Shown here: piece after piece, positions 35,215 through 45,100 of the stretch
How positions within the stretch are numbered: the first letter of the stretch is position 1
Layout: the number at the start of each line of letters is the position of its first letter
NCBI RefSeq assembly: GCF_022662475.1
Contig: NZ_JAKNQQ010000001.1
Location: 496,001-560,000, forward strand
Source: Sphingomonas sp. TREG-RG-20F-R18-01
GTDB taxonomy: Bacteria; Pseudomonadota; Alphaproteobacteria; Sphingomonadales; Sphingomonadaceae
Reading direction: 5' to 3'
Length of the DNA stretch: 64,000 nucleotides
Notes under the pieces: generated by a model
Databases searched by the model: none
The model's input: only the letters and a program-made list of their open reading frames with translations
What the model was told of the DNA's origin: nothing
Position numbers and translations under genes: made by a program

Positions 35215-35439
35215 ATGAGCAAGACTGTTCCGGCGCTGGTCCTCAGTGCCTTCGAAGACGCGACCTCGGGAGATCGGTTCGCCGCGGGCGATACGCCGAC
35301 ATTCAGCAAGGGCGCATTCTACAATTTCGAGGCTGCAGGTCTGGTGCGCGCGCTCGAAGATGATGAAGTCGAGAAGGTCCCCCCGCCCGCAGCGGCGCCC
35401 AAGCCAGCACCGCGCAAGCGCTCCCGCGCCGCCAAATAA
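35215..35439 (+). CDS. Small tail-region protein
   Basis: 74 aa. VLSAFEDATSGDRFAAGDTP with a Pro/Lys/Arg-rich tail (APKPAPRKRSRAAK). The pattern resembles short phage proteins placed just before the tube gene. Function unknown. Confidence 0.55.
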   Translation: MSKTVPALVLSAFEDATSGDRFAAGDTPTFSKGAFYNFEAAGLVRALEDDEVEKVPPPAAAPKPAPRKRSRAAK

Positions 35440-35505
35440 TTCCGTCCGCCCGCCGGGCCGAATCCTGCCGGAAGTCCCGGCAAGCCACCACTGAAAGGAA
35501 ACATC

Positions 35506-35958
35506 ATGACCATTCAAGCATCGGCGGGCGCGGCGCTCGCCATCACTGCCGCCTCCCCGGCAACGCCCGACGCGGCGGGCTATGCCGCGCTGACGCTTGT
35601 CGAGATCGGCAACATCGAAAAGATCGGCACGATCGGGTCGGTCTATGCCAAGATTGAGTTCCAGCCGCTCAAGGGTGCCAAGCAAAAGCTCAAGGGCAGC
35701 GCCGATTACGGCTCGCTCCAGCCCTCGGTTGCACATGACGGTTCGGATGCAGGCCAGACCCTGCTCCGCACCGCGGCGGACGACGAGACCAACAAGCTCT
35801 ACTCGTTCCAGGTGACCTACCAGAACGGAGACAAGCGCTACTTCCAGGGTCGTGTGTTCGGCTACCCGGAAACGGTCGACGGCGCTGACACGATCCTGAT
35901 GGCCGCGCCGACCGTCGAGATCTGCACCAAGGTCGTGAAGGTCGCCGGCACCGCCTGA
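35506..35958 (+). CDS. Major tail tube protein
   Basis: 150 aa, one tube domain: YAALTLVEIGNIEKIGTIGS, KIEFQPLKGAKQKLKGSADY, GSLQPSVAHDGSDAGQ, GRVFGYPETVDGADTILMAA. It polymerises into the siphophage tail tube. A paralogue with an added Ig-like domain lies at 50069-50884. GAAAGGAAAC ribosome site; independent of neighbours, with spacers on both sides, as expected for a highly expressed structural gene. Confidence 0.85.
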   Translation: MTIQASAGAALAITAASPATPDAAGYAALTLVEIGNIEKIGTIGSVYAKIEFQPLKGAKQKLKGSADYGSLQPSVAHDGSDAGQTLLRTAADDETNKLYSFQVTYQNGDKRYFQGRVFGYPETVDGADTILMAAPTVEICTKVVKVAGTA

Positions 35959-36063
35959 CCCCAGTTCCGGCGCCCGCGACGCTGTTCCCTATGCGCTGGT
36001 CTGGCCCGTTATCGCGGGTTTCGGGTCGGATCAGCGCACCATCCCCGCGAGGATACCACCACC

Positions 36064-36486
36064 ATGAAGATCGCCACCCTTGCCGTTTCGCCGATCGCCT
36101 TCCTGCACCTCAAGGGGCCAGACGGACAGCACCTCTACGAAGACGGCAAGCCCATCGGAATCGATCTGTTCGGCCCGGGCTCGCCCGAGGCGGCAGTGAT
36201 CGAGTCCGCCCAGTCTGCGCGCGCGATCAGGCGCATGCAGGACAACGACAACAAGATCGCGATGCCCTCGATCGAGGTCCATCGCGAGGAGACGACCGCC
36301 GACCTGATCGCCTACACCGCAGGCGTCCGCAACATCGAGATCGATGGTCCCGGCGACCAGCCGCTCTCCGGCAATGCGCTTCTCACCGCCCTTTATTCCG
36401 ATCCTGCCCTTGGCTGGATCAAGGTCCAGGTGATCAAGTTCGTCGCTGACTGGGGAAAGTTCGTGCCCGGGTCGGCCGCGAACTGA
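36064..36486 (+). CDS. Tail assembly chaperone, gpG-like
   Basis: 140 aa. Starts MKIATLAVSPIAFLHLKGPD, helical C-terminal half LLTALYSDPALGWIKVQVIK. By place (between tube and tape measure) and by the slippery site near its end it is the gpG-type chaperone that coats the tape measure. About 10 codons remain after the slip site before its TGA. Confidence 0.78.
   Translation: MKIATLAVSPIAFLHLKGPDGQHLYEDGKPIGIDLFGPGSPEAAVIESAQSARAIRRMQDNDNKIAMPSIEVHREETTADLIAYTAGVRNIEIDGPGDQPLSGNALLTALYSDPALGWIKVQVIKFVADWGKFVPGSAAN
36453..36459 (+). other. -1 ribosomal frameshift site G GGA AAG
   Basis: In the reading frame of the gpG-like gene the codons are TGG GGA AAG; the heptamer G GGA AAG is the same one lambda uses for gpG/gpGT. 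Slipping back one base gives GGG AAA GTT CGT and continues into the downstream frame that runs to 36923. Confidence 0.85.
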
Positions 36487-36923
36487 CCCTGTTCGTCCGG
36501 CATTTGGCATGGCTCAACGCCGTGCCGAAGCCGGCCGAGGGCACCAAGCGGGACAAGATGGCGGAAGCCGTCAAAGTCCCGACGCTCTCCCGCATGGCGA
36601 CGATGAAAAAGGACAAGCTTCCGGTCGTCATGCCGCCCGCGCCCGCTTATCACCTCGTCGAATATCTCATCGAGATGGGGATGAGCGAGGCGGCGGGCAT
36701 GGGAATGGTCCCCCTTTCGTGGCGCGAGATCAACGCGTGGTGTGATCGCACCCGGGTTGATCTGGCACCTTGGGAAGCTAGGTTGATTCGCCGGCTGTCG
36801 ACCGAATACCTCGCCGAAAGCCGTCGGGCCGAAAGCGAGAACGCGCCGCCACCTTGGCGCGCGGAAGTGACGCAGCGCGAGCTTGATATCGAAATGGCGC
36901 GGCTCGAGATGCTGTTGGGTTAG
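36459..36923 (+). CDS. gpT-like part of tail chaperone, reached by frameshift
   Basis: Frame -1 relative to the gpG-like gene. 154 residues are added after the slip, reading VRARVGRELTLFVRHLAWLN and later AYHLVEYLIEMGMSEAAGMG, to REVTQRELDIEM-type helices. The fusion totals about 286 aa. No good independent start or ribosome site exists (only a TTG at 36504), which supports synthesis by frameshift. The T domain recruits tail tube protein onto the tape-measure/chaperone complex. Confidence 0.78.
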   Translation, partial: VRARVGRELTLFVRHLAWLNAVPKPAEGTKRDKMAEAVKVPTLSRMATMKKDKLPVVMPPAPAYHLVEYLIEMGMSEAAGMGMVPLSWREINAWCDRTRVDLAPWEARLIRRLSTEYLAESRRAESENAPPPWRAEVTQRELDIEMARLEMLLG

Positions 36924-37252
36924 AATGCTCGCTTGGCTGGCACGGTTTGCAGCTGGCAACTTCCACTCTGCCCGGGGTCATCCTTCGGCTGGAATGAGAA
37001 TGTGCGTCGGATGCCAAGCGTTACCCGATCGATGGTCCACGTGTCGTTCTTGTTGGCGATCCGCACCATCGTCGGTGAAAAAAGCGCCGGTCGTGTGATC
37101 GTGAGTCCGCTGGGCAGCGCAACCGTGCTGCTCTGGTTTGCTTCGTCGAGAGCTATCTGGACCCTGAGAACCCCGACGTCTTGGGCAAGGCTACAGGTCA
37201 AATAGACCGGGGCCAGCGGCGAAGCGGCTGCGGCGATAGCAAAAAGCAACAT
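36920..37252 (-). CDS. Secreted small protein, antisense within tail operon
   Basis: 110 aa. A clear signal peptide MLLFAIAAAASPLAPVYLTC is followed by a beta-rich mature part (LRVQIALDEANQSSTVALPS; DTWTIDRVTLGIRRTFSF) with two Cys and a C-terminal AKRAF. Similar unassigned periplasmic proteins exist in sphingomonads. It lies between chaperone and tape measure on the opposite strand, its stop overlapping the gpT stop: a moron likely expressed in the lysogen. Confidence 0.65.
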   Translation of the reverse strand: MLLFAIAAAASPLAPVYLTCSLAQDVGVLRVQIALDEANQSSTVALPSGLTITRPALFSPTMVRIANKNDTWTIDRVTLGIRRTFSFQPKDDPGQSGSCQLQTVPAKRAF

Positions 37253-37324
37253 CCAGATCACTCCCTGACAGGCGGCATCACACTGCTGTTGGCCGGGCGA
37301 GATAGCAATAGAGGAGGACCGAGC

Positions 37325-40300
37325 ATGGCAGACGGCTCTCCGACACTCGAAGTCGGCTTCGAGATCCAAACCGGCGGTTCGTATGACGAGCTGCAGCGCC
37401 TCCAGGCCGTGATGAACAGTACTGAGGGGAAAATGCTCGCAGCCGCTGGACAGATTGAGCAGGCGACGCGTGATATGGTCGGGCAGACCGCGACCACGAA
37501 CGTAACAACCTTCGGCAATGCCAGCACGCGCGCCATGCAGACCGCCGCCCGCGAGACTGCCAATGCCGAGAAGGCGGGCGAGCGCCTGGTGGCGCAGCTC
37601 GAGCGGCAGACCAGCACCTTCGGGAAAACGTCGTCTGAGATCAGGACGATGAACGCCGAGATGCGCGCGACGGCGGCGTCCAGCCAAGGGCTGACCGAAC
37701 TAGCCGGCCGGATCCGCGGTGCCGAAGCCGAGATGCAACGGCTGGAGTCGACCGCAAAGAACATGCCCGGCGCGAGCAATGGCGCGAAATATGCCATGCA
37801 GAACTTTGGGTTCCAGGCGCAGGATTTTGCGGTCCAGGTAGCTGGCGGCACGTCAGCACTGCGTGCCTTTGCCCAGCAGTTTCCGCAGGCAGCGGGTGCG
37901 CTCTCCGGGTTCGAGGGCAAGCTTGGCGCGCTCGGGGCATTCTTTGGCGGGCCAATGGGCATAGTGCTCACGCTCGGCATCACAGTTATTGCGGGTCTCG
38001 CAGATGCTTTCTTGAAAAGTGCGAACGCGACTGCGGACGCAACTGACAAGCTGATCAAGGATGCCAAAGAAACCGAGACTACACGCCTTGCCAAGGAGCG
38101 GTTCAAGGCAACCGCGGAAGGCGTCGCAAGTGCAATTCGCGACGGGACCGAAGCCACGCGCCTTTCAATCGAGGGCATGAGGTCGTCTGCCGAGGCTGCG
38201 AATATCGCAGCGAAGCAGAACCTTGAGCAGGAACTGAGTATCCGGCGTGTGACCTCCGCACAGTTGGAACAGGCGAAGGTTCTTGCAAACAATGCCAAGT
38301 CTCAGAACATATTCGCTGGTGGCCCAGGCGGCGCGCAGTCGCAGGTAGCGGAGCAGTATGCCGGTCGTGTTGCGGATCTGGAAAAGCAGATAACCGAACA
38401 GAAAAAGCTGATTGATCAGGCGCAAGCTCGCGTTGGACAGACCCGCATCGATCTTGCAGCAGAAGCCGCGGCACGTGCCGCTGACCCCATGCTGCGCATC
38501 AAAAAGCTATATGATGATCAGGCCGATGCCGCGAAGCGCGCTGCTGCAGCACAGATGGCATCTGGTCAGAACGTTGGAGTTGCGCTGACCCGCGAACTTA
38601 CCCTGATTGAGCGGAACCGCGCGGCGGCCGTGAAGGCCGAGCAAGACAAGCAGGCTGCGAGTAACAAGACCGCTACGGAGATCGGCCGAAACGTTACCCT
38701 CGCGCAGGCTCGGGCCATTGCCGAGAGCGTGGGCGGACGCGTCACCAGTGACCAGCGGAGTTACGCAGAGCAGGCGGCGCTTTACAAAAAATACCAGGAT
38801 TACAAGGCGGGGACCGGTCCATGGGCCGCGCTTGCAGCGAAGCCGGGAACCAGCAATCACGAGACAGGCCAGGCGATCGACGTCGCAAAGACCAGCGGCG
38901 TCAGTCTCGAATCCCTCAAGGCGGCTTACCGTAAGGCTGGAGTCTCGCTGACGGAGGCGCTGAACGAAGGCGACCACTACCATATCGCATGGAAGAAGGT
39001 CGGGGATCAGGCGAAGGAGCAGACGGCCGCAATCGCAGCGGCCAAGCGCGAGCTGACTGACGCCGAAGTTACCGAAGCGCAGACCAAGAACCTCTATGAG
39101 CTGGGGAAGGCTTACGGCGCATCAGGCGGTGCCGCTATGATCGCGTTCGCACGCATCAATGCTACAACGGATGCGCTCAAGCGGAACGGGGATGTCGATG
39201 CATCCGTCGCCCGGGATGTCGGGCTGGCTATTGCCCAGCGCGTCTCTGATGCGGCCAAGGGAACCGCGTCGATGCGCGACCAAGCAGCTGTACAAGAGCA
39301 AGTGAATGCCGAGGTTGCAGCTGGCAACGTCCCCGCGGAGCGCGCGCAGGCCATGCTTCGCGACCGTATGGCCGATCTGCCGTTGCTTGCCGCGCTTGAG
39401 GCCGCGCAGAAGACGCAGAATGTGGTCGGTGCGCAGGCCGCAGCCGAAGCGCTTGATCAGCAGCGCGCAGCGCGCGAACGCCTGACCGACGCGGAGACGA
39501 AGGGGCGCTTCGTTGCAGATATGTCGGCGGGTGAAGATCGCCTTGCCGTTCTCCGCGAGGAATTGCGGTTGGTCGGGGCAACGGATGAGGCGCGGGTGCG
39601 CGCGCTTGCCACGATCCAGGCCACACAGGCCGCATCGGCACAGGGTTTCACCGGCAAGGACGGCGCGGCATACGTCGCCCAGCAGGTCGAGATCGCCGTG
39701 GCGACCGAGCGCACGGCGGCGGCAACCCGGAACCTCAACGACAGCCTCAGCTTCACCGCGGACAAATGGGACCTGATCGCCCGCAACGTCCAGACCGCGG
39801 CGCAGGGCATGGCAGATGCGTTCGGCAGCGTCGGCCGCGCGATCGGCGACATGGCGTCGGTCTATGCCAATTACGAAGCAGACCGTGCGCGCCTGACGCA
39901 ACAGCACGACGACGCGGTCAAGAAGTCCGGTGGAAATCAGCAGGCGATCGACCGCGCGAACCAGAAATTCGCGCTAGCCTCGGCGACCTCGCAGATCGGC
40001 GCGTTCGGCGACATGGCATCGGCGGCGAAGGGGTTCTTCGATGAGAAGAGCAAGGGCTACCAGACCATGCTCGCTGCGGAGAAGGTGTTTCGCGCAGTCG
40101 AGTTCGCCCTGTCGGTCAAAGCAATGGCGCAGGACGCGATCCACACCGCATCGAGCGTCGCCAAGAGTGCGATCCGTGCGGCTGCAAGCGGCGTGGAAGC
40201 GGTCGCCAAGGCCATCGCATCTCTGCCCTTCCCGGCAAACATCGCAGCGGGCGCGGCCACGATCGCGGCACTGGCTGCAATCGGTGTGTCGGTCGTCGGC

Positions 40301-42187
40301 GGACTGGGCGGCGGCAGCAAGGGAACCGTGGTCAAGGCGAACGACGGCACCGGCACGGTCCTCGGCGATAGCTCAGCCAAGTCCGACAGCATCAAGAACG
40401 CGGTCGACGCGCTGAAGGAGGTGGACACCTTGACCAACACCTTCGCGCGCCAGATGGCGGCATCGCTGCGCTCGATTGACAGCCAGATCGGCAATGTCGC
40501 GTCGCTCGTGTCGCGCGCCGGCGACGTCAACGCGTCGGCTGGTGTGACCGAAGGGTTCAAGCCCAACCTGATCGGGTCGGTCCTGTCCAAGATCCCGCTG
40601 ATCGGCGGTCTGCTCGGCTCGCTGTTCGGTTCGACCACGACGGTGACCGGCAGTGGCCTGTATGGCGGCGCGCAATCGATCGGCTCGATCCTAGGCGGCG
40701 GGTTCAACGCGCAATATTATTCGGACGTCGAGAAGAAGTCGAAGTTCTTTGGCATCGTCACCGGCACGAAGACGTCGACCCATTACACCGGGGCCGATGC
40801 GACCCTGCAGAACCAGTTCACGCTCATCCTCAAGCAGTTCAATGATTCGATCGTTGCCGCTGCCGGGCCGCTCGGTTCGGCGACGAGCGAGATCCAGAAC
40901 CGTTTGAATGGCTTCGTGGTCAACATCGGCAAGATCGACCTCAAGGGGCTGACCGGTACCGAGATCCAGGAGAAGCTCTCGGCGGTGTTTGGCGCTGCAG
41001 CCGACAACATGGCGAATGCCGCGTTCCCGGGGATAGAACGGTTCCAGCGCGTCGGCGACGGGGCGTTTGAGACGCTGGTGCGGGTTGCCTCGACCGTCGA
41101 GGCGGTGACGAACGCGATGGACCAGCTGGGCGCGGGCGCGCAGGCGCTCGGCATTGACGCAAAGATGGGGCTGGCCAACCAGTTCGCCAGTATCTCGGAC
41201 CTGACCAGTGCGGTCGACGGCTATTTCCAGGCGTTCTACACTTCGGAAGAGCAAGCGACTGCTAAGCAAGCGCAGCTGGCCCGCGTGTTCGGCAGCCTCG
41301 GCGTCGCCATGCCCGGCACGCTCGCGGCGTTCCGCTCGCTGGTCGAGGCGCAGGATCTGACGACCGCTGCCGGGCAGTCGACCTATGCGACGCTGCTGCA
41401 GCTAGCACCGGCCTTCGCCGATCTGCAGAAGTCGATGGAAGGCGCAAAGAGCGCGGCCGATATCGCGAGCGAGCGCAATGACCTCCAACGTCAGCTGCTC
41501 ACCCTGCAGGGCAATACCGCGGCGATCCGTGCGCTCGACCTGGCCAAGATCGACAGCAGTAACCGCGCTCTGCAGGAACAGGTCTGGGCGATCCAGGACG
41601 AGCAGGACGCGGCCAAGGCGGCGGACGAGCTGCGCGCGGCGTGGACCTCGGTCGGCGACAGCATCATGGACGAGGTGAAGCGGATCCGCGGCCTGACCGG
41701 CACGAACGGCGGGACCAGTTTCGTGTCGCTGATGGGCCAGTTCAATGCGGCGACTGCGGCGGCGCGCGGCGGCGACCAAGATGCGGCGAAGAGCCTGCCG
41801 CAGCTGTCGCAATCGCTGCTCGCCGCAGCCGCGCTCGTCGCGACCAGTCGGCAGGAGCTTGACCGCGTGCAGGCTCAGACCGCCGCCAGCCTCGAGGCCA
41901 CCAATGCGGCGATCAGCAACCTTGCAACCACGGTGACGCCCACGACGTCGGTTGCCGCCATCCTTGCCAACGCGGCGACCGTCCAGGCCAGCACGACGCC
42001 GGTGGCATCCAACGGCGACATGGCGAGTGAACTGCGCAGCCTGCGCGACGAGCTGGCTCAGCTGCGCGCGGACAATAACGCCGGGCATGCAGCGACCGCG
42101 AGCAACACCGGAAGCCTCAAGCGCTCGTTCGACAGCGTGACGGCCGCGAGCGGCGGCGAAGCTATCAGCGTGGCGAGCGCGGCATGA
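37325..42187 (+). CDS. Tape measure protein with embedded M15 peptidase
   Basis: 1620 aa. The start at 37325 follows GAGGAGG; a frame open to 37181 precedes it but overlaps the minus-strand gene. Long helical regions (EARETANAEKAGERLVAQLE type), hydrophobic stretches near residues 190-240 and 930-1000 and a helical C-terminus are those of tape measures. Residues about 455-560 form a VanY/M15 zinc peptidase: SNHETGQAIDVAKTSG gives His512 and Asp519, and GDHYHIAW gives His551/His553. Sets tail length; the peptidase should open peptidoglycan at DNA entry. Confidence 0.93.
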   Translation: MADGSPTLEVGFEIQTGGSYDELQRLQAVMNSTEGKMLAAAGQIEQATRDMVGQTATTNVTTFGNASTRAMQTAARETANAEKAGERLVAQLERQTSTFGKTSSEIRTMNAEMRATAASSQGLTELAGRIRGAEAEMQRLESTAKNMPGASNGAKYAMQNFGFQAQDFAVQVAGGTSALRAFAQQFPQAAGALSGFEGKLGALGAFFGGPMGIVLTLGITVIAGLADAFLKSANATADATDKLIKDAKETETTRLAKERFKATAEGVASAIRDGTEATRLSIEGMRSSAEAANIAAKQNLEQELSIRRVTSAQLEQAKVLANNAKSQNIFAGGPGGAQSQVAEQYAGRVADLEKQITEQKKLIDQAQARVGQTRIDLAAEAAARAADPMLRIKKLYDDQADAAKRAAAAQMASGQNVGVALTRELTLIERNRAAAVKAEQDKQAASNKTATEIGRNVTLAQARAIAESVGGRVTSDQRSYAEQAALYKKYQDYKAGTGPWAALAAKPGTSNHETGQAIDVAKTSGVSLESLKAAYRKAGVSLTEALNEGDHYHIAWKKVGDQAKEQTAAIAAAKRELTDAEVTEAQTKNLYELGKAYGASGGAAMIAFARINATTDALKRNGDVDASVARDVGLAIAQRVSDAAKGTASMRDQAAVQEQVNAEVAAGNVPAERAQAMLRDRMADLPLLAALEAAQKTQNVVGAQAAAEALDQQRAARERLTDAETKGRFVADMSAGEDRLAVLREELRLVGATDEARVRALATIQATQAASAQGFTGKDGAAYVAQQVEIAVATERTAAATRNLNDSLSFTADKWDLIARNVQTAAQGMADAFGSVGRAIGDMASVYANYEADRARLTQQHDDAVKKSGGNQQAIDRANQKFALASATSQIGAFGDMASAAKGFFDEKSKGYQTMLAAEKVFRAVEFALSVKAMAQDAIHTASSVAKSAIRAAASGVEAVAKAIASLPFPANIAAGAATIAALAAIGVSVVGGLGGGSKGTVVKANDGTGTVLGDSSAKSDSIKNAVDALKEVDTLTNTFARQMAASLRSIDSQIGNVASLVSRAGDVNASAGVTEGFKPNLIGSVLSKIPLIGGLLGSLFGSTTTVTGSGLYGGAQSIGSILGGGFNAQYYSDVEKKSKFFGIVTGTKTSTHYTGADATLQNQFTLILKQFNDSIVAAAGPLGSATSEIQNRLNGFVVNIGKIDLKGLTGTEIQEKLSAVFGAAADNMANAAFPGIERFQRVGDGAFETLVRVASTVEAVTNAMDQLGAGAQALGIDAKMGLANQFASISDLTSAVDGYFQAFYTSEEQATAKQAQLARVFGSLGVAMPGTLAAFRSLVEAQDLTTAAGQSTYATLLQLAPAFADLQKSMEGAKSAADIASERNDLQRQLLTLQGNTAAIRALDLAKIDSSNRALQEQVWAIQDEQDAAKAADELRAAWTSVGDSIMDEVKRIRGLTGTNGGTSFVSLMGQFNAATAAARGGDQDAAKSLPQLSQSLLAAAALVATSRQELDRVQAQTAASLEATNAAISNLATTVTPTTSVAAILANAATVQASTTPVASNGDMASELRSLRDELAQLRADNNAGHAATASNTGSLKRSFDSVTAASGGEAISVASAA

Positions 42188-45100
42188 AGATCCAGCTCGC
42201 CAGCGGCGAAGTGTTCGACCTCGGAGCGACCGAGACGAATCCAACGATCGGCATCACCGATTACAGCCGTCGCGTGACTGACGACTACGGTATCACCACC
42301 GTAGTCGAACGTGGCTTCGCGCGGCGTATGTCGGTCCGGCTCGGCGTGCCGTTCGCCTCGGTCGACGCGATCCAGCGCAAACTGGCATCCCTCCGCGCGA
42401 CCGCGGCGACCTGGGTTGCCGACGATCGCCTCGCGAGCCTCAAGGTGAACGGGTTCTTCAAGGACTTCGAGATTGATCTGTCGGTACCGCCGCTCAGCTA
42501 TTGCACGCTGACGGTAGAAGGGCTGCTCGAAGCCGACGCGGTCGCCGATGCGGGCAGTGATCCGGCGCCGGCGGGGCAGTCCTCGACGCTGAACCTGTTG
42601 CAACCGGCTCCCGTCAGCGAAAGCAGCCTCGTTGCCAGCACGATCGTCGAGAACGACTATCCGGCCTGGTCATCGAGCAGGACCTATGCGCTCGGCGAAC
42701 GTGTTCTGAAGTCGCCCGCGCACCGGATCTATGAAAGCTCGGCGGCCGGCAACATCGGGAACGACCCGGCGGGAGAGACGGGCAAGTGGACCGATATCGG
42801 CCCGACCAACCGCTGGGCAATGTTCGACCAGGCGCTCGGTTCGACCTCGAGCGCGACCAGCTCGATCAGCGTCACCGTCGATGCACCGGTCCTGACTGCG
42901 GTGGCACTGCTCGATGTGGTTGCGGCGACGGTGCGGGTGCAGGCGATCGGCTATGATCGCACTGTCGCTGCGAGCGAAGGCGCAATCACGTTTCTCGATC
43001 TCCCGGTCGGCCTTACGCGCGTAGTCGTGACAATCGCGGGTAGCGGGATTGTCTCGGTCGGCACGCTGCTGGTGGGCAAGCTGGTCAACCTCGGCATCAC
43101 CGAATCGTCGCCGACTGCCGGGATCACGGATTTCAGCCGCAAAGACGTCGACGACTTCGGCGAAGTGACGATCGTCGAGCGCGCCTGGGCAAAGCGCATG
43201 GTCGCAAAGGCACTGATCCGCACCGACGCTGTCGATGCCGTCGCCGGGCGGATCACTGCCGTTCGCGCGCTGCCGGCACTGTGGATCGGGCAGACCGGGA
43301 TCGACAGCCTGATGATCTACGGGTTCTTCAAGGATTATTCGATCGAGATCGGCGAGACCGTCAGCAAGCTGTCGTTGTCGATCGAAGGCCTGAGCACCGC
43401 GGGCAAGATCGAGCCGTTCAAGGCTGGTGCCGTCGACTGGCCAGCGGTCGGCGATCCGATCGGCACCAAGCCAGCCAACAACGCGACCAACAGTGCCGAC
43501 CCGAAGAGCCCGTTCGGATCAGGCACGGTCGGCAGCACGATCGCACAGCTGGGCGGCTTCGATACACAGATCGCGGCGGCGCGCACCGATCTTGCCTACA
43601 TCAGCGGAACGACCATTCCAGCGATCAACAAAGCCGTTGCGGACGCCGGAACGCGGATCGATCAGGCACAGCAGGCCGCAAACGACGGAATCGCTGCAGC
43701 GAACCAGAAAATCACGGACATCAACGGCTCGATCGGTGACGTGAACGGCCGGATCACTGCCGCCATGCAAAATGCAGACAATGCACTTGCGGCGGCAGTC
43801 GCGCGGCTGGACAATTCCGACGCCTTCATTAATCGCCGCATCGACAGCGTTGCGGCATCGGGTGGCTATGATGACAGCAATGTCTACGCCGAGGTGCGCC
43901 GCGTCGACGAGACGGCGATCAACAGAGACGGCGCACTCGGCCGCCGGGTCGATGGCATCGTCACGGATTATCAGGCGGCAGATGCGTCGGCTAAAGCGCG
44001 GATCGACCAAGTTGCGACAACCGCCTCGGATGCAAAAACGGCTGTCGCTGATCTCAATACGAGCCTGAACACCCGCTTCACCGGCATCAACGATACGCTG
44101 AGCCGTTACGACGGCAGGATCACGACGCTGTCGAGCGATGTGCAGGGGTATGCGAACCGCACTTCCGTTCTGGAGACGACCGTCGGGCCGGCCGATCCGA
44201 GCAAGCCCGCGTTGACTGCCCGTATCGCAACGGCCGAGAGCGTCTTGACCGATCTCCCCAACCAGTTCGCGACGGCGGCTCGCGCTACCGCGCTGGAGGT
44301 CAGCGCGGGCAACCCGATCGACTTCACCATGCGGGGCCTATACTACGGCCAGAACGCCTGGCAGGGGCAGAATGCGCAGCTGCCAGACAGCCTGTTCACC
44401 GGCGATAGTCTGGGCGGCTTCCATTATGTGAACGCGACCAGTGGCGGCAGCTATTCGGTCGGCCCCCGCCGTCCGTTGCCATTCGCTGGCAAGATCTATC
44501 GATATCAGGCGATGATCCGCGCGGTCGGCAACGACGGCACCTATTCCGCCGATTACGAATGGTCGGGCCGACAGACTGGCGCAGATGGTGGCAGCTACGC
44601 GGGTTTCACGCCACTGCCGGTCAGTGCAGGCTGGGTAACGATCGACTACGTGATCGATGGCACGGCGCGCACGGAAGCCTGGCTCAATCCTCATCTTCGG
44701 GGATCGATCGGCATCGGTGGCAAGATCAAAATTGCCTATTTCCGTTGCCTCGACATCACCACGACGCAAGCGATTGGCGCGGTGAATGCTCGCGTGAACA
44801 CGACAGAGCAGGCGAGCCAAGATCGCGACACGGCACTCGGCAAACGGATCGATAGTGTAGCGGCGTCTGGCGGGTACAACGACACCAACATTTATGCCGA
44901 GGTCCGGCGCGTCGATCAGGCCGCGATCGACCGTGATGCCGCGATCGGGCAGAGCATCGTCAGCGTCACCTCGAGCTATCAGAACGCAGATACGGCAACC
45001 AATGGCCGGATCGATCAAGTAGCGACCACCGCGTCGAATGCTGCTCAATCGGTTTCTGATCTCTCCACCTCGGTCAACACTCGTTTCAGCAACGTCAACA

